Made by a program: the position numbers and the translations under genes. From contig LSYV01000002.1 in NCBI GenBank assembly GCA_001584585.1, positions 2,349,949 through 2,413,948 of the forward strand: 64,000 bases of DNA. The letters run 5' to 3'. This DNA comes from Gonium pectorale. Taxonomy: Eukaryota; Chlorophyta; Chlorophyceae; Chlamydomonadales; Volvocaceae. This document shows positions 1 to 11,599 of the stretch, piece after piece. The notes under the pieces were generated by a model. That model did not search any database. It saw nothing but the letters and a program-made list of their open reading frames with translations, and was not told where the DNA came from. How positions within the stretch are numbered: position 1 is the first letter of the stretch; every line of letters begins with the position of its first letter.

Positions 1-1177
1 CTGGCGGGGCCTCCTTCATAATAGTAATCATGGTACGATGCCTAAAGCCCAAAGCCGCCTCGAATTGGTCTCGGAGTTGCTCATAGCGATGGGCATTCGC
101 AGAACACACTCCGGCACCGCCTGCAGAGCCGCAACGGCCCGTCTCAGCACCGTATGCGTTGCGCGTACACCTTTCAGGGTCCGAAAACCCCAACAGGCTG
201 CGCCGGAATAGGAGTGCGCGTGTGCGCCTCTCTTTCTCTGCAGATTTCTATGTTTTCCCCTCCGTGCATGCAAGCCAGAAGCAGGGAGGGTACCATCAGG
301 GCGGGTGGGCACAAGTCACGGCGGGTGATACCTACGGGGTCGCAGTGTGCCTTCGGGCTCGAATCGTCTGGGGGCGTGCTGTGCGGCCCCAGCCAGCAAT
401 CCGATGTGCTGGTTGCGAACGACCGCCGAGGCCTGTCCGCTGGCTCCTGTCCTCACACCGGGAGCTACCGGTAAGCATACAGCCGCGAGGTTGCCTGCGC
501 GACCATCTGCCGGGTCTGCTCCGCAACCGCGCCAGGCAGTGGCGGCTGCGGCCGTCATTCTCTAGAAGAGGTTCCAGATAGGGGATGTGGGAAAGGGCGC
601 AGGCAACGGGAGAGACAATCAGCCCTCCCGTGAAGACAGCCGCCGAACCCCTGCCCTGCTGACCACAGCGCACCAGGCAGGCCTGAGCTGCCGGATGGGG
701 GTCCGCCGCGCCCTGCGCCCACCTTCCAGCTGCCACCCATGTTGAGCAGGCGCGCCCTGACTTCTTTTCAGTTGTACACTTGTGTGCACCTCACACGCAG
801 CAGCCTCAAGGTGACCGTGGGTGTTTTGAAACGCCATGCAGGTTGCAGGACCAGTCATAAACGGGGGCGCGCCAAGGAATCCCAAGGGCCGCGACTACTC
901 GCCCTCGCATGGGCAATTCGGCGGCGCGACGACACGGTGGAGCCGTCCTCTGCGGCGGCGCCGCTGGCATCCGCTGCGCCGCAGCCCGGGCAACCAACGC
1001 TGGACTGTCTGGCGCAGGAGAGAGAGAAAGGAGAAAGCACGGAGAGAGCTCACCCGCTGCCCGCCCCACCGTCCAGAGCCCCTGCAGCGGCTCCCACCAG
1101 CGGAGCGGAGCGAGCCCCCCATACGCAGCGGCTCCTCTCTTGGACGCCGGACGTACCGCGACAGGCGACACATCCGA

Positions 1178-1231
1178 CACATCACCCCTTCGACTACCTC
1201 TGGAGCTGGGTCCTACAACGACACCATCACT
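1178..1231 (+). repeat. Dispersed ~52-bp repeat, copy A
   Basis: The stretch starting ACATCACCCC and ending ACGACACCATCACT recurs almost base for base at 61145-61198, in the same orientation and about 60 kb away. The only clear difference is one extra C in the second copy. The second copy lies inside an intron of the F-box gene, so the shared sequence is unlikely to be coding. It is probably a fragment of a dispersed element. I cannot name the family. Confidence 0.75.
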
Positions 1232-1378
1232 TAATCCACCCACCCCTGTCCATCCCCCATGCTTATTACGTACGCTGCTTCGCATGTGAACCTGCAGGTT
1301 TCTCTTTATTTTTGAACCATCACCTGCTGCGGGCGGCCCATTTCCCATTGTGAGCTCTTGGACTAAGGTGACTATGCG

Positions 1379-1436
1379 CGACTCCGCACCCCATACTCCG
1401 CACTCCGAACTCCACGCACTCCGCACTCCGAAGCCA
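1379..1436 (+). repeat. ACTCCGCACTCC minisatellite, left arm of an inverted repeat
   Basis: Short, imperfect tandem units of the type ACTCCGCACTCC fill this stretch. A run of about 37 bases centred on CGAACTCCACGCACTCC is matched with few differences by the reverse complement of 2318-2366. The two stretches therefore form arms about 0.9 kb apart. This may be a minisatellite that has spread in both orientations, or the remains of an element with inverted ends. Confidence 0.6.
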
Positions 1437-2317
1437 AGGCGGCGCGCCTCCAGTTGAATGTCTTTGCTGCCTGTGTGGTGGCGGTGACAGCGAGCCGCCT
1501 GCGGAGGCCGCTACAGGTGCCCATTGCCATGACCGCCCCGGGCGGACCAACTCGGACGGCAGCTTGTGCCCCGAGCTGCAGGATCAGTTGCGGGCGCCGG
1601 GAGAGCTCGCCTGCAAAGAGGAAGGTATGGACTGCGCGGAATGCATGGAATATGGGGAATGCGGGCTGTGGGTTGTGCGGACTATGTACACTGCGGGAGA
1701 TAGGACCTAAACCAGGTAGCTAACGAATCCAGATTGGGGATACCGCCGATCTGGCACTGGTCCGACCGTTGCATGCGAGGGCCTTGCGTGCCGCATGTTT
1801 CTGCTGGCTGGGTTTGCGTTTGGGAAGGGCATGCTTGTAGTGCGTGTCGGATGCTTTGCGTGCCTCCCGTTTGATCCTTTGCTCCAAGGTTTGCTGCAAT
1901 CCCCAGCAATCCCTGCATTTTTTGGTCTGGCACTTATTGTGAGGCAGGGGAACCGAGGCTGTGGCACCAGCCTTGGACAGCGCGGAAGGCGCCCGCCTCC
2001 TGCTGACCGCCGGGCTACGGCGGCCGCACAATGACTGGCCGCTTGCGGTCATGCGCCTTGTGTGAGGCCACAGCGGCGACCGAGAAGACCCCGATGAAGG
2101 GGCGGTCATGCGAGAATAACGTTGGAATGAGTCTTCGTATGGATTGCCTTTGCGTCCAGCTTTCGGAGCTCTGAGCTAGGCGTATGAGGGTATGAGCGGG
2201 GAAAGTTGTACATGCACGTACTGCACCAAGTACGTGAATCCCGCAACGCGTTGTAAGACACGAGCCCCCGCGTCCCCCCTCAGCCTATTTGCACTTACAG
2301 GCAGCACGGGCTGCGGA

Positions 2318-2366
2318 GTATGGAGTGCGTGGAGTTCGGGGTGCGGAGTACGGGGTACGCGACTGA
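2318..2366 (-). repeat. Minisatellite, right arm of the inverted repeat
   Basis: On the + strand this reads as GCGGAGTATGGAGTGCG-type units. Its reverse complement matches the unit array at 1379-1436. No open frame or terminal duplication that would define a complete transposon is evident between the arms. Confidence 0.55.
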
Positions 2367-3374
2367 GCTGCAAGTTGTTTGCGGACTCCTGAGGAATTCT
2401 TCAAAGTTATTCCAATGAGTCAGCAACTCCAGCGCGGATCACAACAGCCCGCCACCAAAACTGCTCACCCCCACATGCTACCAAACATTCAGGCAGTTCA
2501 GTAATACTTTTCCTTTTGGAAGTCCGAAGGTGCACTACATAACAAAGACTGTCGTCGTACATTAAGTAGCTAGGTCGATTGAGCACTCGACAAAGCACAA
2601 AGGGCCGATACCGCCCATCGAACACATGCAGATCATAGGTGGGCAGCATGGCCCATCTGTTGTTAGCATGCAGCGCCTACCCTACGATAGTGCCCGGGCA
2701 CGAGCCTGGGCGGCGTACGCATGCGCATCAGCGTCACTCACGAGCACTCGCTGCCCGCCCTGAAGAGTGTTGCGTTCCAAGCCTCGCAAAAAGAATCGCC
2801 AACTCCACACACACAAACAGGGCATGCAGGCCCGAAACACAAAGAGCACACACATGTTACTACGACCCATAGCTGCCTAACCAAGCCATAACACGCCATG
2901 GAGTTTATTCTGAACCAGGATCCCGCCCAAGCATGGATCCGATGTGCAAAAGAGAAACAAGCATGCGCCCACACCATACGTCACCTTCACAACCGCCCAT
3001 CCGCTAACTCGAATGGCGCTGTCACATTTGTAAATAGTTTGTGGCCTGGCCGGCTATAACCCCACCAAGGGTCTTTGTTCTGTGGCAAGAAATAATATCA
3101 ACGGCAAGCTGGCTTCGAAAGAGGTTCTTCCGAGGCCCAGAAGCGAAGAGGCCCCCCTCCACGCGCCGCAGAGCGGCGCCCGCGCGCCCGCACAGGCCTC
3201 CCGCCACCAGGCGTTGCAACGCATGCCCCGCGCCCGCCCCACTCTGCCTCTGAACACTCGCTCGCCAGTTGTTCTCACTGCCGGAGCACGCCGTCCCGCA
3301 ATATCCGCGGTCCTGCGCCGCCGAGCCTGCAGCGGCCCCCTAACCACCGTAACCACGCACGTCGTACGTGCCGC

Positions 3375-5318
3375 TTACTCGAGCTCCTTGGGCGCCTGCA
3401 CGCCGCCCAGGGCCGCGGCCGTGTTGGCAGCGAGCTTCTCCGCGGCCTTCTTGACACCCTCCATGGCGGGCGCAATCTCCTTCTGCGTCTCGGCATCCAG
3501 CTCCTTGTTCGCCGCATCCACTGCCAGCACCACCTGCTCCACGCCCGTTACGCCGGCCTCCAAGTCCGCAACGCCACCGCGCGGCACGGCCATGTGCTTG
3601 GCCTTTGCCGAGGCGCGCGTCAGGTTCGCCGACACGCGCGCCAGGTTGGCCGAGGCACGCGCCAGGTTGCTGTTGACCTCCTTGCCCGAGATGCGCGCGA
3701 TCTTCTCCTGCGCCTCCTCCACCTTTGCCGCCAGCAGCTTCCCCTCCACCAGGCCCACCGAGCCGCGGGCCAGCGGGTCGTGGGACGCGCTGGTAGCGTC
3801 GCGCTTGTTGACGGCAATCTGTGAGGCGCCGGGCGGGGATGGGACACAGCGCGTGCGGTGGGAGCGGAAGCGGTGGGAAGGTGCCGCGGCAAAGAAGGGC
3901 AGGTAGGGAACAGAACCGACGAACTAGGAAGGTCTTTTCGTTAGGGCTGTCACCCTTCGCCACGGCCATACCCAATCTGCCTTTCGGCGCCAACCGTGCA
4001 TATTATCCCGCTATGACACGCCTCCTTCCTCGCTGATCTGCACGCATGACAGCAGCAAGTTCTAGTCCCCGGGATCCGGTCAGAACTCACTGCCGAGTTG
4101 ATGTCAAAAATGTTGTACTTGTGCATTAACCAGTAGGCAGCGACCTTCATGCCATCCTGTATGAACCACCAAACAACGCAATAGATCCAAATCCACAGCG
4201 GCATCAGCGTGTAGTCGCCGTACGCCAGGCCCTCGGTGGGAGTGTGGTCGGTCTCGCCCTTGGGCCAGACGCAGGCCAGGATGGTCGAGATGGACAGCGC
4301 CAGCGTGGCCGCACACAACAGAATGGGGCTGGGCTTGGCGGACCAGAAGAAACCATCGTGCGTGCGCGCCGAGAAGAGAGTGAGGAAGTCAGACACCGAC
4401 ACCTTGAGGTAAATCATGGTCGTAATCTGCAGGCAATGGTAGCAGCGGGCCGATGGTAGGGTTGATGGCGTAACGTTGGTTCCCATTTGAGGGCTCAGGC
4501 TTTGGTCCACAGAATCTGGATGCACTCCCCATCAGTGCCCATGCGTCATCAATGCCGCGCCCGCCTCACCTTGCCGTACTCCATGGGCCCCATGCCCCAC
4601 TTCTGGAAGATGCCGTCGGGGTTCCAGCTGTCCAGGGCCGCCCACAGGAGCAGGATGCTGCTGCCGCAGGCCACGGCGCCCAGCACGATAGACACTGCAA
4701 AAAGCGAACGCAGATTCCACTTCTCTGGCATGGACGAGGGCTTGACGTGGTCGTAGCCGATGGAGATGAGGGTGCCGTCGTTGAGCAGCGTGATGAGCAT
4801 GAGCATGAGCACCTACATGCGGCGGGGACGGGGGGGGGGAGGGGGCGAGGGGCGAAAGGGTCGAAAAAATGGTGTAGTGTGGTCTCCACACCGGCCACCG
4901 GCTTCAGGGAGCAAAAGCACTGCGTGACCTTGACCCTCCAACAGCAGACCCGTTTGACTTCTTCCTTTGGCTGCCGCGGCCAGGCCTGTCCGACTCCGTC
5001 ACATTGTTGCCTCACCGGCATCTTGAAGAAGTGCGGCCACTCGGCCGGGTCCTGGCGGCACATTTCCTCCGGCTGATCAGCGCAGGGGATCTCTGGCGGC
5101 TCGTACTCCTTGGGCTTGAGGGTAAGCACGGCGATGAAGAAGAAGGTGAGCAGCTGCAGCGTGGCGGCGATACGGTAGTTGATGAAGTTCTTCATGCGCT
5201 GGAAGATGCAGCGGGCGGTCACAATGCCGTGAACGATGGTGCTCAGGCCCGGCTGCGTGAGCACAATGTCAGCGGCGGCGCGCGCAGCGTCGGTGGAGCC
5301 CTGCACCGCCACGCCCAC

Positions 5319-5351
<33 letters not shown>

Positions 5352-8300
5352 TCCGTCGCCCGTCATGCCGACCGCAAAGCCGTTCTGGCGCAGCGCCTCC
5401 ACGATCAGGTACTTGTGCTCGGGGTAGACCTGCCATGTCGTACACGGGTGCGGCGGCAGGCAGTCGTAAGACACACGACCCAGATGTTGGACACAAACCA
5501 GGACACGCACACGACCTAGTCCCGTTAAAGGCCATCCTGCGCTCCTACCTGCGCGAAGCCGTCGGCCTCCATAATCATCTTGCCGTACTTCTTGCCAAGA
5601 TCCTTCGTAGCCTGGCCTTTGTTAATATCCTTGGCGTCCATGGTGGGCAGGTCCTTCGAGTCGTGGATGTTGGTGCCCATACCCAGCACGCGGGCGGTCT
5701 CCTGCGGGCCGAAGGTAGAGGTGGCAATGGTTCAGGGCGCGAGCAGCCATAACACTCGGGAGGTGGCGACCCGCACCCCGGTCTGGAGACCACTTGCCCC
5801 ATCACGTCCTGCCATCGCACCTTGGCAATGAGCAGATGGTCACCCGTAATCATTTTCACGTCCACTCCGTAAGCCATGGCCTTGTGGATGGTGTCCTTGG
5901 TGTCGGGGCGCGGCGGGTCCAGGAAGGTCAGCAGGCCCGCCATGTGCCATTGGCCATCTGCAGGGGCCGATCGCGACGAAAAACGTGAACATGCACGTGA
6001 ACACGAAGCATGACTAGTCAACAACATTTCAGGCTCAAACAGGGCCTGAGCGGCACTCCGGTCTGCCAAGTCGAAAACGGATCACCCTGCGACTACGCAG
6101 TACGACTGCACAACGCGTCACCAAACACCTCCATTACTCCAGGCAACTATCTCCTCCCGGGGGGGGGGGCCCACTGCGCCGCGTTAACTCACCGTCAAGA
6201 GTCCTGGCCACGGCAAGGCAACGGATGCCGCGCTGTCCAAATGCGTCCACCGCCACCTCCACCAGCTTGTGGATGCGCTCGTCGTGGGTGAGCTTGAGGA
6301 TGATGTGCGGGGCGCCCTTGGTGACCTGCAGTTAGAGGACAAAGTGTGGCGGTGAAATGCAGACAGCACATGCGGCAGGGCCAACGCGATGTGTGCGCAA
6401 CCCCTAGCCCGAATCCAAGCGAAAACGCGTGGTTTCATGCTCTTTAGGGTGCACGGCAGAAGGCACATCTGGACGCATGCGGCTGCTATCACAATGTGGT
6501 CATTTCCAAGCGGGCCACCTCCAATCCCCGCCAATCATTCCGCACCCAAGGTCGGGGTGACGCAATGCTGGGCTCGCAGGGGAACCGTAGATCGGCATCC
6601 GCTGTGTGCGTTGGGAAATTGAGCCACGGCCCCCGCCTGCATTTCTTATGTTAATCCTTTATCGGGTGCTGGGCCCTCAAAGCACCCGTCCAGCCAGCGC
6701 TCGCGCAACGCACCGCGCCCTTGATCCATCCATCGGGACCATGCATATGACTGTACTCAGCACGCCGCGACCGTAACGGCGTAAAGTGCCCGGCCAGCAG
6801 CGCCGGCAGCCCCACCCCACCTTGAACTCCTTGCCGTCGCGCTTGTCGCGAATGGTGCTTTCCGTGCGCTTGATCTTTGGGTCGAAGGGCATGTAGTCCA
6901 GCTGCTCGTACACGTTCAGCGCAGACAGGTCCTGCCGCTCGCTCGCCAGCACCAGCGTGTCCAGCGCGTCACGGGGCGGCTCGTGCCACTTGGCGGCCAG
7001 GGCGGCCATCTGCAGCAGCTTCCTCTGGTCCAGGCCGGGAATGTAGCAGGGCGCCTCATCCTGTGCCATCGTTGGCGGGCGAGATGGTAGTGGGGCCGTT
7101 GGCGAAAGACCAGCGCAGTTTTGAGGAGACAGTTTCAAAATGGTCAGTTGCACACAGCTCAGCATGTTGAGTCCGGTCCTGGCACCACCGGCTTCAGCGA
7201 GATCTTCTGGCTTTTGCGATACCCAGCCAGTCTCCACCCACCCACCCCACGCCACCCCTCCTCTTACCCTCTCCTCCCCTCCCCCTCTCCCCGCCCGCGC
7301 CCCCCCCCCGCCCCCGCTGGCGTTTACGCCGGCACACCGGACGCGGTCCCTAGTCGACAACGCCATGCCATCGGACTGTTTAACGCCCCGCCCCCACCTG
7401 GATGACCATCTTGTTGAGCGTGAGGGTGCCGGTCTTGTCGCTGCACAGCATGTTCATGCCCGCCATGTCCTCGATGGCGGCCAGGCGGGTCACGATCGCG
7501 CCGTGCGCGCTCAGCTCGCGGCTGCCCAGCGCCAGCGTGGTGGTGCACACGATCTCGATGGCGATGGGAATGGACGCCACCAGCAGCACCACCGTGAAGC
7601 TGAGCGCCTCCTTGAACACCTCACCTTTGCCCAGCATATACCCGAAGGCGGTGCCGCACAGCGCAAGCGACGTGACGACCAGCACAAGCATGATGGTGAG
7701 CAGGATCTTCTGCAGGTGGCCCAGCTCATCGCTGCCTGCCTGCAGCAGGCTGGCAGTCTTGCCAAGGAAGGTGTTGCGGCCGGTCGTCTGTGGCGCGAGG
7801 GGAGTTGTCACGTGTTTGCAAGTAATCAATCATGGGTGTGTTGCTATGTTTCCAGTGGCAACGCACAGGCTCTGCGGCGCCCACCCGGCTCATGGTGCAG
7901 GGAAGCGGTGGGTAGTCTCACAATCCCGCTGCAACGCCCCAACAACATTTCTTCGGCCCGGTGGCAGCAGTCGCGATGGCAGAGCGGCTCTTTCCTCATC
8001 GCAATCTCCCTGCTCCCGCACACCAGCCCGCCTTGACCTCACCTCGACTGTGCCCTCGGTCTCTCCGCGCACCACTGTGGAGCCCATCTTCGGGGCATCT
8101 CCGGCGGTCATGGTAGCGGGCAGCGACTCTCCATTGAGGGCAGACTGGTCCACATCGATGGTGCCGTGGTTGACGCGGCAGTCGGCAGGGACGTTGGAGC
8201 CGGAAGCGAGAAGCACCAGGTCTCCGGGCACCAGCAACCCGCCGTCAATCGTGACCCACTTGCCGTCGCGCTTGACTGTGGCCAAGGGTTTGAGGGAGGC

Positions 8301-9496
8301 CTTCAGCGCGGCGACGGCGTTGCCGGCCTTGGTGGTCTCGTACCTTGGGGGGACGAGACAGGCGATGGAGAAGAGTTGTTGGAGGAGGGAAGGCAGAGGG
8401 TAGTGGCCCAGAATGCCGGTGGAAAGGAGCAGGGCTTGCAGGGCAACGTGCAGGGCAGTGCGTGGCGGCAGTGATACAATGACGTATTGCGGCCATAAGT
8501 ATATAACGAAAGCTCTTGCATGTGGAGGCGTGGCGTCGGCCGAGAGTCCTACAGGCAAGCTTGGCCAAGGAAGCCGAAGGCAAAAAAAATCATATTCAGG
8601 CCTGCCTCCACCCCCACGCAACCTCAACCCCCATACACACACTCACCATCCCAGTGTTGCGTTGATAAACTGGATGCCCAGCAGGATGCCGAAATCGGGC
8701 CAGTTCTGGATGGCCGCCTCGATGATGGCAGCAATCCAAATCTGCACGGAGGTTCCCGGCGGCGTTATGTTGGTGTGTAAGACTGGATGTCTGCTGCGCA
8801 ACTGCAACAAGCCTCCCCGCTTAGGCCCCGCATAAAACCCTGATCATGCCTTCATGCCAGCCCGCTTGCATGCGGCCTCGTGATGATCGCTCAACTGCAA
8901 TTGCCCCTTGCTTAGCCCCCGTGCACAACCCTGCCTCACCATGATTGGCATGGGTTGATAGAGCTGTATGTACGTCGCACACAGCACGTACGTACGCATG
9001 GGGCGCGAGGGATGTCCCGGGGCAAACATACGGTGGAGGCAGGAGTGGTCAGCGATGTGGGCAGGGACAAAGCAGGTCTCGAGTATGTCGCGCGAACACT
9101 ACAGTTGACCCAACATCGAATTGCATGATATTGATTTATTTATAAAGGTGCGTTGAGGCTTGTGTAGCCAAAATGCGAAGTCGTTGTTCCTTACGCATGC
9201 AGCACGACATCGGTCCCACCTGGCGCACGAAAATTAGCCAGCTTGGCGTGCTCTCCTCGGCGAGCTCGTTTCGTCCGTGCACATGGAGCAGCTGCGTGGC
9301 CTCTGCGAGGGGCGAAGCACAGGACTGCAATTCCGCGACAACGCAGCATACCAACGCCGAAAGGCGCACCTTCCGTCGTGAGCCCCTCACTAATCTTGAA
9401 GTCCATCTTGTCCTCGCCTCCCTCTTGGCCGTCATCAAGGGGAGAGCCTGCATTCTCCTTCTCCGCCACTTCGGCCTTTGCTGCACCCTCTACCAT
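3375..9496 (-). CDS. PMA: Plasma-membrane H+-ATPase (P3A-type P-type ATPase)
   Basis: ATP-driven proton export pump that energises the plasma membrane. The modelled protein has 1039 aa. Exons (high to low): 9496-9370, 9302-9220, 8963-8940, 8741-8647, 8343-8043, 7787-7398, 7060-6821, 6325-6193, 5957-5821, 5701-5549, 5429-5016, 4812-4570, 4426-4091, 3818-3375. All phases agree. Visible motifs are the N-terminal cation-ATPase segment [19 protein letters not shown], the actuator loop [10 protein letters not shown], the phosphorylation motif [13 protein letters not shown] (Asp near 327), the KGAP nucleotide-binding motif, MITGDH, and the hinge [11 protein letters not shown] (near 585). Membrane segments follow, including the P3A signature [18 protein letters not shown]. 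The C-terminus (about 148 aa) is hydrophilic, with an NLARVSA-type heptad repeat, and ends APKELE. It lacks the Tyr-Thr-Val end of land-plant pumps. The start is the first Met of a Glu/Lys-rich cytosolic N-terminus. Confidence 0.95.
8940..8963 (-). other. 24-nt microexon of the H+-ATPase gene
   Basis: The exon ending ...FVRQ (9220) and the exon starting IWIAAIIE (8741) leave a gap of about eight residues compared with other P3A pumps. A 24-nt block flanked by CAG and GTGAGG encodes LYQPMPIM, in phase 0 on both sides. It restores the expected (L)-W/Y-x-P-M-P-I-M sequence at the start of the first membrane segment. Confidence 0.85.
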
Positions 9497-10424
9497 TCTT
9501 TCCGTGCCGGCAACCTATAGGCACATATGACCAGCTGGTGCAGCTGGTCAATCCGCAGCTGCAAAGTACCTGACAAACTTTCCAGAGAATGGAGGCTGGA
9601 TATCGGCGTGTAACAGCGACGCCGCGGGGTCTTGTAATCTGGGCCAATAGTGTATACAATAGCTTGGAGCAATTGGAGCAATTGGGGCAAAAAAGCTCCC
9701 TCCCAACCCAGCCGTACACGTAACTCGTACCGCCTTCCGAATCATTACATAATTGTTGACCTTTCTGCGGAAACGCCTTGGAAAGATGCGTGCTGCATTG
9801 AGGTACCCGACCTTGGTGTCGGAGACGTGTCGGCCGAATGTGCTGGTCGGCTTTACGGTACAGTTTCGGTGCTTAGATGCTTCTCTGGCACGCAACGGTG
9901 GGCGGGGTCACTAGGAGCACAAGCCCCGATGCATGCACTTGCCCGTAACCCAAGAGCGAGGCTAGCCCTTGCGCACGTACAGTACCGTCGTCCATGGCAA
10001 CCATGGTGACCGAGCACAATGGCCTTCGTGCCGAGGCTGACCGACCCAGGGAGGCCACGTGTGCCACCGTGTGCATGGGAACGCGAGCAGTTGTGCACAG
10101 TACATGGGCGCTTCATTTCCAACGCACTTCTTACGTTGCCGCTCATTTTACCAATCCAATCAAGCCATTCCAGGGGAGGGTTTCAGTCACGCATCCTTGG
10201 CGAGGATGTCGTCCACCTGGGCCTGAATGTAGTAAGCCATCCTCCATCCCCGGGCGCAGTCCCATCCCAAACCACCCATGCGCGTGGAGAGCATCGGGCC
10301 GATGGGGGTAGCGGTTCTGCTGGGCCGGGACACCGCCCGCATCCGCCGCCGTATCGAGGAGCAGGTGCCATGCGACGTCCCCGATACTTGACCCGATCGA
10401 GGCCCCCCGGCTGGTCCGCCCCCG
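9497..10424. other. Intergenic stretch including the H+-ATPase promoter
   Basis: This is the upstream side of the minus-strand H+-ATPase gene. Short open frames exist on both strands but none shows a domain, and no exon chain could be assembled. I see no convincing TATA box. Confidence 0.4.
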
Positions 10425-11235
10425 TGCGAGCTGCGAGGTCTGCGCCTTCCCCCCGCGATGAGAGCACCATGTTGCTCTGTGACGAAAGCAGCACGGTTTG
10501 AGTCAGCTGCGGTCCGACATCCTGTAAACCCATCAACCCCAGTTACAATACCCCTGGGGCGACACGCCCTGTTAACCAGTCCCGCTTGGGGGATGCAACT
10601 AGGCAAAGGGGGACATGATGCCGCTATCCTCAACACGCCGGCTGGAGCGCACCATTATCTCGCTCCCAAAAACTCTCACCGCCGGCCAGCGGCCTCGAGC
10701 GCTCTGCCCAGCTTTCCTGCTCTACAATGCCGGCAGAGCACACACATCCCCGCGGAACAGACACCACGCCCCAAAGAAAGGGGCAGCGCAGGCAACGAAC
10801 CCAAGACCGGAGGGCGGGCGGGCGGGAAAAAATGGCAAGGTAGCGATAGCTGCTGAGCAAAACCGCTCGAGCTCCCCAGTCCCGCGCGTCAGCTACGCTG
10901 GGAGAACGAGCACTGCGACTAGACCAAAGAGGTGCTCCTAGATTCAAGACGATGAGCGGCCTCGTGCCACCGGCTTCCACTCAGCACCTCTGCCTCGAGC
11001 CGTACTGCCGTCATGCCGTACCGCACACACATGCACATAAACAGCTGGCCCAGATTTCACTGGCCACTACCCGAGGAGCCTGCCTCCCCTTGCGCCACAA
11101 ACCGCATTTTGGAAGTTCCAAAATAACAAGTTGGCACCTGGGCTGCCGCACGCCGCCCCTGGCGGAGGTGCCCGCGGGCAGCTGGGTGTGCCCGCCCTGC
11201 AGGGCGGCCCGGACGGGCCCGGGGGCCCGGACGGG
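10425..11235 (+). pseudogene. Degenerate PHD zinc-finger coding remnant
   Basis: Near 10429 the + strand reads ...ASCEVCAFPPR. One base out of frame it continues as DESTMLLCDESST (to about 10497). Near 11123 it reads WHLGCRTPPLAEVPAGSW followed by VCPPC. Together these match a PHD finger: Cys-x2-Cys, the MLLCD block, Trp-His-x2-Cys, PPL-x2-VP-x-G-x-W, Cys-x2-Cys. Three defects point to decay. A single-base frameshift separates the first Cys pair from the rest. The ligand after CDE is Ser instead of Cys. About 620 bp with no clear splice sites separates the halves. A downstream frame (about 11409-11529) reads LPEYFQVKWDNRSSEWMRL and then stops; it may belong to the same former gene. PHD fingers occur in both chromatin proteins and algal retroelements, so the origin is open. 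Confidence 0.5.
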
Positions 11236-11599
11236 CGGCGACTGCAGGCCCCGTGCCGCAGCGGCCCGAGCCCGCTCCCGTGCTGTTTCCCAACGCCGCC
11301 ACACGGCGGCTCGACGACGAGGCGGCAGCGCTCGACGGGCGGCGTGTCGCCAGGGAAGGGTAAGAGCCAGCGGGAGCAGGAGATGCGGGGCACGCTAACG
11401 GCACAAGGGCGCACTGCGGCTGCCCGAGTACTTCCAGGTGAAATGGGATAACAGGTCGAGCGAGTGGATGAGGCTGGCGGTTGCCAAGCGCATCTTGGTG
11501 CCGCTAGAGAGCGCAGCGACGGCGAAGTGAACGGGCAAGAAGTACAGATGCAGGGTGGATGCAAGGTTCAGTGGTGGGGCTGCACAGCGTGCGCGCAGG

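Larger units (their letters stand above)
1..3374. other. Gene-poor left flank, no confident gene
   Basis: I see no conserved domain in this stretch. It has short open frames on both strands without recognisable motifs. One basic Lys/Arg-rich frame on the minus strand (about 1720-2109) has a Cys-x4-Cys-x2-Cys-like start but no family I recognise. The notable content is repetitive: ACTCCGCACTCC-type minisatellite DNA at about 1379-1436, its inverted counterpart at about 2318-2366, and a 52-bp dispersed repeat copy at about 1178-1231. The part next to 3375 should include the 3' untranslated region of the H+-ATPase gene on the minus strand. I could not find a TGTAA-type polyadenylation signal that fixes its end. 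Confidence 0.5.

Noticed and set aside
2639..2977. Overlapping short frames on both strands near 2.7-2.9 kb
   Set aside because: No domain, no splice context; probably 3' untranslated or intergenic DNA beyond the H+-ATPase gene.
7230..7325. C-rich tract considered as a regulatory or G-quadruplex element
   Set aside because: It lies in an H+-ATPase intron and reads as a pyrimidine tract on the + strand. Nothing beyond composition supports a function.
10187..10640. Minus-strand frame ending MAYYIQAQVDDILAKDA
   Set aside because: The last residues look protein-like, but the upstream part is an Arg/Ser/Pro-rich frame typical of GC-rich antisense, and no exon chain or domain supports it.
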